33,022 bases of DNA. It comes from Clostridiales bacterium. GTDB lineage: Bacteria > Bacillota > Clostridia > Christensenellales > CAG-138. Within the stretch, counting starts at the first letter, position 1; each line of letters opens with the position of its first letter. Under the pieces are notes generated by a model. That model had not been told where the DNA came from and made no database searches. It saw nothing but the letters and a program-made list of their open reading frames with translations. The position numbers and the translations under genes are program-made. Location: contig SVGX01000001.1 of NCBI GenBank assembly GCA_015056105.1, positions 1 through 33,022 on the forward strand, in the 5' to 3' direction. Positions 6,926-15,438 of this stretch are shown here, piece by piece.

Positions 6926-9469
6926 ATGGAAAATAAGATCAAAAGAAGGGCCCTTGCAGACCTGCAGCCGGGTCAAAGCGGGCATGTTTATGCCGTCAAC
7001 ACGGCAGATCAGCGCATGCGCCGGCATATTACGGATATGGGCATTACCCCGGGCACACAGGTGCGCATCATCAAGGCTGCACCCCTCGGCGATCCCATCG
7101 AGATCAGTCTCCGGGGCTATTCCATGTCTCTGCGCAAGGCGGATGCGGCAAACATCCTTCTGATGGAAGAGGAAGAACATCGCCTTTTTCATGCGGAAGT
7201 GGAAAAGACCCGTGCAGCCCATGAAGCGAGTGCCCATGAAACCCTTCTGCGGGAAAAACACGAAAGCAACACCGATGAAGAAGGACATATGCGTGCCGCA
7301 CGGCTGACGGGCTTTATCCTTGAGCAGGAAAGCTGCTGCAGCCGTGAACGGGACGGTTTTTGCCCGAAGGATATATTTGGGGACAATGCGCCGGTGCGCC
7401 TTGCGCTGGCGGGGAACCCGAACTGCGGCAAGACGACCCTTTTCAATGCCATGACGGGCAGCCGGGAATATGTGGGCAATTGGCCCGGTGTTACCGTGGA
7501 GAAAAAGGAAGGCAAGATCCGCACTGCCGCCCCCGGCGGCGGCAGGGAACTTTGTACCCACGGCCATGAAATGACCCTTGTGGATCTGCCCGGCATTTAC
7601 TCCCTTTCGCCTTATTCCATGGAAGAGGTGGTGGCGCGGGATTACATCATCAACGAAAAACCGGATGCGATCATCAACATCGTGGACGGCACGAACCTTG
7701 AACGCAACCTGTATCTTACCGTACAGCTGCTTGAACTTGAATGCCCCATGATCATCGCCCTCAACATGATGGATGAGGTGGAAAAGAACGGCGACAAGAT
7801 CGACTGCGAGCGGCTTGCCCTTGCACTCGGCATCCCCGTGGTGCCCATCAGTGCCAGAACGGGGCATGGTATCGATACTTTGATCGAAAGCGCGCAGAAG
7901 CTCATCCACGCGGTGCACACCCAGTTCCACGAGGGATTTGACATCGAACCCGACGATGTCTATGACGATTTTACCCATATCCAGCATCATCGTATCGGCG
8001 AGCTTGTGGAAGACTATGCGAAAAAGGCAAAGCTGCCGCTGCATTGGACGGAGATCAAGCTGCTTGAAGGGGATGCGCGGGTATGCGAAGCGCTCGGGCT
8101 TCCGCCGGATGTGAAAGAAAAAGTGGATGTGATCGTTTCCGCCTATGCCGCTGCAAACCCGGTGGGCGACAATGAATCCACAGTGGCGGACAGCCGCTAC
8201 CGCTATATCGAATATGTTACGGCAAAGGCTCTGACCCGGGCAAAGAAAGATACTGCCGTTGACCGCAGCGCAAAGATCGATGCGGTGCTGACCCACAGGG
8301 TATTTGCGCTGCCGCTGTTCGTGCTGATCATGGCAGGCATTTTCACGCTTACCTTCGGCACGCTCGGCGCATACCTGACAGATGCGGTAGGCATGCTGAT
8401 CGATGGGGGAATCGTGCCCCTTGTGCGGGGCCTTCTCGCTTCCGCACCGGACTGGTTTGAAAGCTTGATCTGCGACGGCATCCTCATGGGCGTGGGCGGC
8501 GTGCTGACATTCCTGCCGCAGATCGCCCTGCTGTTCCTTTGTCTTTCCATCCTGGAAGACAGCGGCTATATGAGCCGCATCGCCTTTATTATGGATAAGC
8601 CCATGCGCCGGTTCGGCCTTTCGGGTAAAAGCTTTATCCCGCTTCTGATGGGCTTTGGATGCACCGTTCCTGCGGTGATGGGCGCGCGTACCATGGAAAA
8701 CGAGCGCGACAGGCGTATGACCATACTGCTGCTGCCTTTTATGAGCTGCAGCGCAAAGCTGCCGGTCTACGGCCTTCTTGCGGGTGCATTCTTCCCGAAT
8801 CACCGGGGTGTTGTGATCCTGAGTCTTTATTTTCTCGGCATCGTGCTCGGCATTCTCTCCGGTCTTCTTTTCAAAAAGACGCTTTTCACCGGTGAGGAGG
8901 CGCCCTTTGTGATCGAACTTCCGCCCTACAGGCTGCCTTCTGTCAAAAACGTGCTGACGCATGTCTGGGAAAGGGTGGCACACTTCCTTGAAAAGGCGGG
9001 CACTATCATCTTTGCGATGAGCGTGCTTCTTTGGTTCCTGCAGAGCTTCAGCTTTTCCTTCAAAATGGTGGCGGATGCGGGGGAAAGCATCCTCGGCAGC
9101 CTCGGCGCGCTGATCGCGCCGCTCTTTAGGCCCCTTGGCTACGGCACGTGGCAGGCGGCGGTGGCACTTCTGACGGGCATCGTGGCAAAGGAAGCGGTGG
9201 TAAGCGCTCTTGCCATGTTCTATGGTTTTTCCGTCAGCGCGGAAAGCGCGGTGGTGGGCAGCGCCCTTGCGGGCACCTTCACACCCCTTGCGGCGTACAG
9301 CTTCCTTGTGTTTGTACTGCTTTACACGCCCTGCATGGCGGCGGTAGCCACCATCCGGCGTGAATTGCAAAGCGGGAAGTGGACTGCGTTTGCGGTGACC
9401 TATCAGATCGCCGCGGCGTATGTCGTATCGCTCCTCGTTTACTTTATCGGCAGCTTTTTTGTGAGGTGA
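6926..9469 (+). CDS. feoB: Ferrous iron transporter FeoB with N-terminal FeoA domain
   Basis: FeoA-like N-terminus (LADLQPGQSGHVYAV...MRRHITDMGITPGTQVRIIKAAPLGDPIEISLRGYSMSLR), then G-protein motifs GNPNCGKT, DLPGIYSLSPYS, NMMDE and FeoB transmembrane core (FIPLLMGFGCTVPAVMGARTMENERDRRMTILLLPFMSCSAKLPVY). Confidence 0.97.
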   Translation: MENKIKRRALADLQPGQSGHVYAVNTADQRMRRHITDMGITPGTQVRIIKAAPLGDPIEISLRGYSMSLRKADAANILLMEEEEHRLFHAEVEKTRAAHEASAHETLLREKHESNTDEEGHMRAARLTGFILEQESCCSRERDGFCPKDIFGDNAPVRLALAGNPNCGKTTLFNAMTGSREYVGNWPGVTVEKKEGKIRTAAPGGGRELCTHGHEMTLVDLPGIYSLSPYSMEEVVARDYIINEKPDAIINIVDGTNLERNLYLTVQLLELECPMIIALNMMDEVEKNGDKIDCERLALALGIPVVPISARTGHGIDTLIESAQKLIHAVHTQFHEGFDIEPDDVYDDFTHIQHHRIGELVEDYAKKAKLPLHWTEIKLLEGDARVCEALGLPPDVKEKVDVIVSAYAAANPVGDNESTVADSRYRYIEYVTAKALTRAKKDTAVDRSAKIDAVLTHRVFALPLFVLIMAGIFTLTFGTLGAYLTDAVGMLIDGGIVPLVRGLLASAPDWFESLICDGILMGVGGVLTFLPQIALLFLCLSILEDSGYMSRIAFIMDKPMRRFGLSGKSFIPLLMGFGCTVPAVMGARTMENERDRRMTILLLPFMSCSAKLPVYGLLAGAFFPNHRGVVILSLYFLGIVLGILSGLLFKKTLFTGEEAPFVIELPPYRLPSVKNVLTHVWERVAHFLEKAGTIIFAMSVLLWFLQSFSFSFKMVADAGESILGSLGALIAPLFRPLGYGTWQAAVALLTGIVAKEAVVSALAMFYGFSVSAESAVVGSALAGTFTPLAAYSFLVFVLLYTPCMAAVATIRRELQSGKWTAFAVTYQIAAAYVVSLLVYFIGSFFVR

Positions 9470-9473
9470 GAGC

Positions 9474-9632
9474 ATGTTTGGTTATATTATTCTTGCGGCG
9501 CTTATCGTTTGGTATGCGGTGATCACCATAAAACGCTATGTGAAAAACAAGAACTGCTGCGGCGACAGAAAGGGTGCGGGGTGTGCCGGTTGCAGCCGTG
9601 TTTCAGAGTGTTCACAAAAAAATCGAAAATAG
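9474..9632 (+). CDS. FeoB-associated Cys-rich membrane protein, 52 aa (not in supplied ORF track)
   Basis: MFGYIILAALIVWYAVITIKRYVKNKNCCGDRKGAGCAGCSRVSECSQKNRK*. One TM helix followed by CC...C..C...C, starting 4 nt after the feoB stop. Confidence 0.88.
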   Translation: MFGYIILAALIVWYAVITIKRYVKNKNCCGDRKGAGCAGCSRVSECSQKNRK

Positions 9633-9645
9633 CAGCAGGAATTTT

Positions 9646-9654
9646 TGGTATAAT
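9646..9654 (+). promoter_or_regulatory. Extended -10 promoter for hpf
   Basis: TGGTATAAT about 60 nt upstream of hpf. Confidence 0.6.
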
Positions 9655-9715
9655 AAGAGAAAGATATAAACAGCATGGGACGAATGGATCCTGTGCGTGA
9701 AAGGGGTAAGAAAGT

Positions 9716-10252
9716 ATGCGTATCACAATTACCGGCAAGAACATTGAAGTTTCTGATTACCTGAACGATCTTGTGGTCAAAAAGGTAAGCAAGCTGGACA
9801 AGTATTTCCCCGAGGATACTGAAGCACATGTCACAATGGCGGTGGAACGCAACCGCCACATCGTTGAAGTCACCATCCCCTATGTGGGCGGCATCATCCG
9901 CGGTGAAGAAACTTCCGGCGACATGTACGCTTCCATCGATAACGTTCTCGCCAAGCTTGAAAAGCAGATCGTCAAACATCGCACCAAGCTCGAAAAGAGC
10001 CTGCGCGCCGGCGCGTTCAAGGCACCCGAACCCGTGTTTGTGGATTCCTTTGATGAGGAAGAAGATGAAGAAGCTCCCCGCGTGGTCAAGGTCAAACGCT
10101 TTGACATCAAGCCCATGACCGTGGATGAAGCCATGCTGCAGCTTGAACTTCTCGGCCATTCCTTCTACGTGTTTGCCAACGGTGACAGCGGTCAGATCAA
10201 CGTCATCTACAAGCGCAAGGATGGTCACTTCGGTCTCATTGAGCCCGAATAA
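9716..10252 (+). CDS. hpf: Ribosome hibernation-promoting factor, long form
   Basis: MRITITGKNIEVSDYLNDLVVKKVSKLDKYFPEDTEAHVTMAVE... plus C-terminal domain KRFDIKPMTVDEAMLQLELLGHSFYVFANGDSGQINVIYKRKDGHFGLIEP. Confidence 0.97.
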   Translation: MRITITGKNIEVSDYLNDLVVKKVSKLDKYFPEDTEAHVTMAVERNRHIVEVTIPYVGGIIRGEETSGDMYASIDNVLAKLEKQIVKHRTKLEKSLRAGAFKAPEPVFVDSFDEEEDEEAPRVVKVKRFDIKPMTVDEAMLQLELLGHSFYVFANGDSGQINVIYKRKDGHFGLIEPE

Positions 10253-10289
10253 ACCCGGGCCCAAAAAACAAAAAAACCGTAACTGGTCC

Positions 10290-10316
10290 AAAGCCGCCCT
10301 TCGGGGCGGCTTTTTT
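10290..10316 (+). terminator. Intrinsic terminator of hpf
   Basis: AAGCCGCCC-TTCG-GGGCGGCTTTTTT. Confidence 0.93.
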
Positions 10317-10317
10317 G

Positions 10318-10346
10318 TTGCGCAATACAGCAAGAGATGGTATGAT
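10318..10346 (+). promoter_or_regulatory. Promoter for abrB-ABC operon
   Basis: TTGCGC-N17-TATGAT with extended -10 TGG, immediately downstream of the hpf terminator. Confidence 0.6.
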
Positions 10347-10398
10347 AGGTATGAAAAGTATAACTAATCATACTGGCATGAATAAAAGGAGTGTAGAT

Positions 10399-10626
10399 AT
10401 GCTGAAAGGACCGGATGGAAAATACGTGTTTGGCACCGCAAAGGTGGGCGAAAAAGGGCAGATCGTCATTCCCAAGGATGCACGGGAGATCTATGGCATC
10501 AAACCCGGTGAACTGGTGCTTCTTCTTGGTGATGATAAGGGCCTGGCCATCATAAAAAACGATCTGTTTATGAAGTTTGCGCAGCATGTGATGAGTGCGC
10601 AGCCCACGGTGGAGGAAGAAGAATGA
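10399..10626 (+). CDS. AbrB/MazE/SpoVT-type DNA-binding regulator
   Basis: GTAKVGEKGQIVIPKDAREIYGIKPGELVLLLGDDKGLAIIK: swapped-hairpin AbrB fold signature. AAAGGAG ribosome-binding site upstream of ATG 10399. Confidence 0.9.
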   Translation: MLKGPDGKYVFGTAKVGEKGQIVIPKDAREIYGIKPGELVLLLGDDKGLAIIKNDLFMKFAQHVMSAQPTVEEEE

Positions 10627-11360
10627 ACGCCATCGAAACAGAAAAGCTGACAAAATGCTTCCGGGACCGCAGGGCGGTGGATGCCCTTGATCTTACCGTT
10701 GGTGCGGGCGAATTCTTTGCGCTTCTCGGGCAGAACGGTGCCGGTAAGACCACCACGATCCGTATGCTTTCGGGGCTTCTTGCGCCAACGGACGGCGAAG
10801 CGTTCATTATGGGGAACAGCATCCATACCGCGGCGGATGCGGCAAAGGCCTGCTGCAACATTTCCCCGCAGGAGACTGCTGTTGCCGAAAACCTGACGGT
10901 AAAGGAAAACCTTGTACTCGTTGCAAGGCTTTACGGCGTGGAAAAGACGGCGGCGGAGCACTCTGCGGAAACGCTTCTTGCAGAGTTCGGACTTGAGGAG
11001 CGCGCGGCGAGCCGTGCAAAGACCCTTTCCGGCGGCATGAAGCGGCGGCTTTCCATCGCCATGGCGCTTATTACTGAGCCCAAAGTGCTGTTCCTTGATG
11101 AGCCCACTCTTGGTCTTGATGTACGTGCGCGGCGGGAACTATGGAAGATGATCACGGCGCTCAAGGGAAAGATGACGCTTGTTTTGACCACGCATTATCT
11201 TGAAGAAGCGGAAGCCCTTTCCGACCGCATTGGCATCATGCACAAAGGGCGGCTTGCGGCGCTCGGTACCGCTTACGAGCTTTGTGCAGAGGCGGGCGCG
11301 GAGACCTTTGAAGATGCATTTCTGTATTTTACGGAAGAGGAAAGCGAGGAAACGATATGA
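10623..11360 (+). CDS. ABC transporter ATP-binding protein
   Basis: GQNGAGKTTTIRML (Walker A), LSGGMKRRLSIAMAL (signature), KVLFLDEPTLGLD (Walker B). ATGA overlap with the regulator gene. Confidence 0.96.
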   Translation: MNAIETEKLTKCFRDRRAVDALDLTVGAGEFFALLGQNGAGKTTTIRMLSGLLAPTDGEAFIMGNSIHTAADAAKACCNISPQETAVAENLTVKENLVLVARLYGVEKTAAEHSAETLLAEFGLEERAASRAKTLSGGMKRRLSIAMALITEPKVLFLDEPTLGLDVRARRELWKMITALKGKMTLVLTTHYLEEAEALSDRIGIMHKGRLAALGTAYELCAEAGAETFEDAFLYFTEEESEETI

Positions 11361-12088
11361 AGCGGATGCTTGCGTTTGCGCTGCGCGTGGCAAAGGAAAC
11401 GCTGCGCGATCCCGTTACTTTGATCTTCGGCGTGGGCCTTCCGGTGGCGCTTCTTGTGCTGATGAGCATCATTCAGCGAAGCGTGCCCGTGGAGATATTT
11501 GCCATTTCCCGCCTTGCGCCGGGCATGGCGGCCTTTAGCCTTGCCTTTACGGCTATGTTTGCGGCCATCCTGATCTCGAAGGATAAAAGCACTTCTTTCC
11601 TGTTGCGCGTATTTGCATCGCCCATGCGTCCGTGGGAGTATATTTTGGGCTATGCGCTGCCCATGCTGCCCATTGGCACCATGCAGTGCGCGGTCTGCTT
11701 TGCCGCGGCGCTGTGCTTTGGCCTTCCTTTCAGCGGCAAGTTGCTTCTTGCGGTGTTGGCGCTTCTGCCCGCGGCGGCGGTGTATGTTTCCTTCGGTCTT
11801 CTTTTCGGCGTGCTGCTGACGGATAAACAGGCGGCGCCGGTTTCTTCCATTCTTGTGCAGTGCGCGGCGCTTCTCGGCGGGATCTGGTTCGACCCCGTGC
11901 TGATCGGCGGTGCTTTTGAAACGGTGTGCGATGTGCTGCCCTTTGTTCATGCTGCTGGTGCTGCAGCGGCTGTCTTTGCAGGGGATGGGGCTGCGGTAAT
12001 ATCCCATATCCTTCCGCTTTTCGGCTGGACGGCAGTTCTCTTTGCGGCTGCCGTATTTCTGTTCCGCAGGAAGATGAGGGCAGATTAA
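11357..12088 (+). CDS. ABC-2 type transporter permease
   Basis: Hydrophobic multi-TM protein overlapping the ATPase gene stop; ...RLAPGMAAFSLAFTAMFAAILISKDKSTSFLLRVFASPMRPWEYILGY is ABC-2-like. Confidence 0.9.
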   Translation: MKRMLAFALRVAKETLRDPVTLIFGVGLPVALLVLMSIIQRSVPVEIFAISRLAPGMAAFSLAFTAMFAAILISKDKSTSFLLRVFASPMRPWEYILGYALPMLPIGTMQCAVCFAAALCFGLPFSGKLLLAVLALLPAAAVYVSFGLLFGVLLTDKQAAPVSSILVQCAALLGGIWFDPVLIGGAFETVCDVLPFVHAAGAAAAVFAGDGAAVISHILPLFGWTAVLFAAAVFLFRRKMRAD

Positions 12089-12778
12089 ATGCGCTATCCA
12101 AACATCACCGCCGGTACCTTTCTTCACCGTACAAACCGTTTCGTTGCCCGGGTGGATGTGGGCGGTACGGAGCAGGATGTGCATGTGAAGAATACGGGAA
12201 GGCTCAAAGAACTGTTCCTGCCCGGCACCGAGGTCTTTCTGACGGCACCGGAAAGCAGGGAGCGGCGCACGAAATACGATCTTGTTTCCCTTAATGCGGG
12301 AATAAAGGATGCATCCCGGTATGTCAATGTGGATTCCAACGCGCCGAACAGGGCTGCGGGCGAATGGCTGCGGGGCAGCCTGTTTTCGGAAAATGCTTTT
12401 ACCAGGGCCGAAACCGTCCACGGGGACTCCCGCTTTGATTTTTATGTGGAAGATGGGCTGCGGCGGGCCTTTATCGAGGTAAAGGGCGTCACGCTCCTTC
12501 AAAACGGAAAGGCGCTTTTCCCCGATGCGCCTACAGAACGGGGAATCAAGCATATGGAAGGGCTCGTGCAATGCGTTGCGGAAGGCTATGAAGGCTATCT
12601 TCTGTTTATCATTCAGCGAAAGGGCGCCGCAGCATTTTCACCCAACGATATCACGCACTCCGCCTTTGGGGATGCGCTGCGAAAGGCTGCATCCGCGGGC
12701 GTCCGCATATTGGCTGTTGACTGTGAAGTGACACCGGAAAGCATGTGTATCGATTCCTTTATCCCGGTCGAATTGTAA
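12089..12778 (+). CDS. sfsA: DNA/RNA nuclease SfsA (sugar fermentation stimulation protein family)
   Basis: RFVARVDVGGTEQDVHVKNTGRLKELFLPGTEVFL...SRFDFYVEDGLRRAFIEVKGVTLLQNGKALFPDAPTERGIKHMEGL: SfsA motifs. Confidence 0.95.
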   Translation: MRYPNITAGTFLHRTNRFVARVDVGGTEQDVHVKNTGRLKELFLPGTEVFLTAPESRERRTKYDLVSLNAGIKDASRYVNVDSNAPNRAAGEWLRGSLFSENAFTRAETVHGDSRFDFYVEDGLRRAFIEVKGVTLLQNGKALFPDAPTERGIKHMEGLVQCVAEGYEGYLLFIIQRKGAAAFSPNDITHSAFGDALRKAASAGVRILAVDCEVTPESMCIDSFIPVEL

Positions 12779-12805
12779 AAAAGGAGCGGATGTCCGCTCC
12801 TTTTT
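12777..12805. terminator. Bidirectional intrinsic terminator
   Basis: AAAAAGGAGCGGA-TG-TCCGCTCCTTTTT between convergent sfsA and Na/Pi cotransporter genes. Confidence 0.9.
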
Positions 12806-12817
12806 GTGGTGTGGTGT

Positions 12818-14572
12818 TTACGCCTTAAGATTGTATTTTCTACGGTATGCCGCCTGTGCGGAATCATACAGCTCACTGCCGGAGGTCTTAAGACCATGCA
12901 TATAGCTGTGGGTCTCCATACTGTGCAGGGAGGTCTGGATCACATAGGCAGCAATATTGCTGCAATGATCGGAAATACGCTCAAAGTTGGTCAGAAGGTC
13001 ACTGAAAATAAAACCGAGCTCAATGGTGCAGGTACCCTGCTGCAGGCGGTTGATGTGGCGGCTTTTAAGCTCTGCGCGAAGATCATCCACCACATCTTCG
13101 AGGGGTTCCACCCTTGATGCAAGGGCAGTATCATCTTCAAAGAAGGCGCGCACGGAAAGCTCCAACACCTCCGATACTGCGTTCATGATCACGCGGAGCT
13201 CGCCGGCGGCGGCGGGGGAGAAGCTGACGCCCTTGCGGTGCATTTCTTCGCAGGATTGGGCGATGTTGAGGGCATGGTCGCCGATGCGCTCAAAGTCACC
13301 GATAGCGTGCAGCAGCTTTTGTGCGTTGCGGTTATCTGTGTGGGTCAGGCTTTCCGCGGAGAGCACCACAAGGTAGGAGCCGATGCGGTCCTCGTAAAGA
13401 TCGGTGCGGTTTTCCGCCTCGATCACATCGTGATACACCTTGTCATCAAAATGGGAAATGAGAGATGCTGCATCGCGGAAGGAGGAAATGCAGAGATCGG
13501 CCATTTCCTTTGTCAGATCGCGGCTGCGCTCAACGGCAAGGCCGGGGGTGGCAAGGAAGCGCTTATCGAGGAAAATATCCTCCTCGCCGCGTTCCTGTCC
13601 GTCTTTTACGGTGAGGATGGCGAAGCGTTCCAGCATACCCCGGAAGGGCAGCATGGCAACGATGCTGATCAGGTTCAGCGCCGTATGCATAATGGCGATG
13701 CTGACGGGATCCATGATTATATCCATAAAGGGGAAGGAGAAGATCAGGTCTGCAATAAGGAATAGTGTTGTCAGCAGCGTTTTGCCGAAAAGGCTGAAAT
13801 ACAGGTGCACAAAAGCGGCGCGGCGGGCTTCACGGCTGGTGCCGACAGAGGAAAGCAGCGTGATGATGCAGGCGCCGATGTTCATGCCGAGGATGATGGG
13901 CAGCGCTTCGTCAAAGGTGATCACGCCCGTTACGGAGATGGCCTGCAGGATGCCCACCGATGCGGAAGAACTTTGGATCACGGCGGTGATGGCAACGCCC
14001 GTCAGTGTACCGAGGATGGGATTTTTGAAGAGCGTGAGGATGTTGGTAAACTCCGGCATATCTGCCAGCGGTTCCACAGCGCCGCTCATAGTCTGCATAC
14101 CGAACATGAGCACAGCAAAGCCCAGCATGATGGTGCCCACATCCTTATGCTTGTTTTTCTTTGCAAAAAGAAGCAGCATAATGCCGATGAGCGCCAGCAC
14201 CGGGGAGAAGGAGGAGGGCTTGAGAAGCTGCAGCAGCAGGCTTTCTCCGTGGATTCCGGAAAGACTCAAAATCCACGCGGTAATGGTGGTACCGAGGTTT
14301 GCGCCCATGATAACGCCCGTGGCCTGACTGAGCTTCATGATGCCGGAATTGACAAAGCCTACCACCATGACCGTGGTGGCAGCACTGCTTTGAATGATGC
14401 CCGTTACGCCGGCACCAAGAAGGATACCCTTGATGGGATTGGCGGTCAGCTTTTCAAGGATCATGCTCATTTGGCGGCCGGCACGTTTTTCAATGCCGTC
14501 GCCCATCACGCGCATGCCGTAAAGGAACATGGCGATGCCGCCGCAAAGTGTCAGAATACCGAAAATATCCAT
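12818..14572 (-). CDS. Na/Pi cotransporter family protein with C-terminal PhoU-like domain
   Basis: MDIFGILTLCGGIAMFLYGMRVMGDGIEKRAG...GAGVTGIIQSSAATTVMVVGFVNSG...GANLGTTITAW...IQSSSASVGILQAI; C-terminal helical PhoU-like region. Start at CAT 14570-14572. Confidence 0.95.
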   Translation of the reverse strand: MDIFGILTLCGGIAMFLYGMRVMGDGIEKRAGRQMSMILEKLTANPIKGILLGAGVTGIIQSSAATTVMVVGFVNSGIMKLSQATGVIMGANLGTTITAWILSLSGIHGESLLLQLLKPSSFSPVLALIGIMLLLFAKKNKHKDVGTIMLGFAVLMFGMQTMSGAVEPLADMPEFTNILTLFKNPILGTLTGVAITAVIQSSSASVGILQAISVTGVITFDEALPIILGMNIGACIITLLSSVGTSREARRAAFVHLYFSLFGKTLLTTLFLIADLIFSFPFMDIIMDPVSIAIMHTALNLISIVAMLPFRGMLERFAILTVKDGQERGEEDIFLDKRFLATPGLAVERSRDLTKEMADLCISSFRDAASLISHFDDKVYHDVIEAENRTDLYEDRIGSYLVVLSAESLTHTDNRNAQKLLHAIGDFERIGDHALNIAQSCEEMHRKGVSFSPAAAGELRVIMNAVSEVLELSVRAFFEDDTALASRVEPLEDVVDDLRAELKSRHINRLQQGTCTIELGFIFSDLLTNFERISDHCSNIAAYVIQTSLHSMETHSYMHGLKTSGSELYDSAQAAYRRKYNLKA

Positions 14573-14630
14573 AGCAGAAAATCTTCTTTCGTAAATAATG
14601 CTGCTTTCAACAAAAATATATCTTGTTTTT

Positions 14631-14659
14631 ACTATAACGCAAAAAAAACTGTTTGTCAC
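14631..14659 (-). promoter_or_regulatory. Promoter of Na/Pi cotransporter gene
   Basis: On the minus strand GTGACA-N17-TATAGT. Confidence 0.65.
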
Positions 14660-14664
14660 GCTTC

Positions 14665-14693
14665 TTGCGCAGCAGGGAAGCCGGTATTATAAT
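14665..14693 (+). promoter_or_regulatory. Promoter of pth-mfd
   Basis: TTGCGC-N17-TATAAT. Confidence 0.65.
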
Positions 14694-14772
14694 AAAACCG
14701 AAAACATTCAGAAAACATCCGACCCCCATGCCGAAACGGTATGAGGGCATTAGTGCGTTGAGGGAGGATACC

Positions 14773-15438
14773 ATGTATATTGTGCTTGGCCTTGGCAATC
14801 CGGGCCGTGAATATCAGAACACAAGGCATAACGTGGGGTTTATGACACTTGATCTTCTTGCAGATCGCTATGATATCAACATTTGCCGGCAAAATTTCCG
14901 CAGCGTCTTCGGTGAAGGCCGTATAGGTGGGCAACGGGTGGTGCTTGCAAAACCGGACACTTATATGAACAACTCCGGCTGGGCCGCCCGGGATCTTATC
15001 AACTGGTACAAGTGTGAAAACAGCGAGCTTATCGTCATCTATGATGATATTGATATCCCTATCGGCACGCTCCGCATCCGGGAAGGCGGATCTTCCGGCA
15101 CTCACAACGGTATGCGCAGCATCATCTACCAGCTCGGCTTTGATGATTTTCCCCGGGTGCGTGTGGGAATCGGCCAGCCCGGCGGGCAAAGGAACCTTGT
15201 TTCCCATGTGCTTGGTGCGCCGGAGGGGGAGGAGAGGGATCTTCTTCTCGGTGCGATGAATAACGCTGCGGATGCGGTGGAGCTCATCGTGCGCGGTGAA
15301 ATAAAGGAAGCACAGGCCCGCTTCAACAAAAAGCCCAAAAAGGAAAAGAAGAAGCCGGAAAAGGAAGAAACGGTGTCCGAAACGGCAGTATCGGAGCATG
15401 ATGCTGCCAAAGAAGTGAAAGAGGAGAAGCATGAATAA
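14773..15438 (+). CDS. pth: Peptidyl-tRNA hydrolase with charged C-terminal tail
   Basis: MYIVLGLGNPGREYQNTRHNVGF...KPDTYMNNSG...IYDDIDIPIGTLRIREGGSSGTHNGMRSI: Pth signatures; GGGAGG ribosome-binding site upstream. Confidence 0.97.
   Translation: MYIVLGLGNPGREYQNTRHNVGFMTLDLLADRYDINICRQNFRSVFGEGRIGGQRVVLAKPDTYMNNSGWAARDLINWYKCENSELIVIYDDIDIPIGTLRIREGGSSGTHNGMRSIIYQLGFDDFPRVRVGIGQPGGQRNLVSHVLGAPEGEERDLLLGAMNNAADAVELIVRGEIKEAQARFNKKPKKEKKKPEKEETVSETAVSEHDAAKEVKEEKHE

Noticed and set aside
6863-9475. 870-aa antisense ORF spanning all of feoB
   Set aside because: Opposite a well-supported gene. The translation is an H/R/K/Q-rich shadow typical of GC-rich third positions; no recognisable domain, ribosome-binding site or promoter.
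11273-12571. 432-aa antisense ORF across the permease and sfsA genes
   Set aside because: Crosses two well-supported sense genes; composition typical of a shadow ORF (R/H/K/Q-rich).
13805-14692. Pair of 295-aa plus-strand ORFs opposite the Na/Pi cotransporter gene
   Set aside because: Sense strand encodes clear transporter repeats (QSSAATT/QSSSASV); no evidence for the opposite frames.
14653-14772. 40-residue N-terminal extension of Pth in the ORF track
   Set aside because: Pth proteins begin at M(Y)IVLGLGNPG; the extension covers the promoter and 5'UTR.
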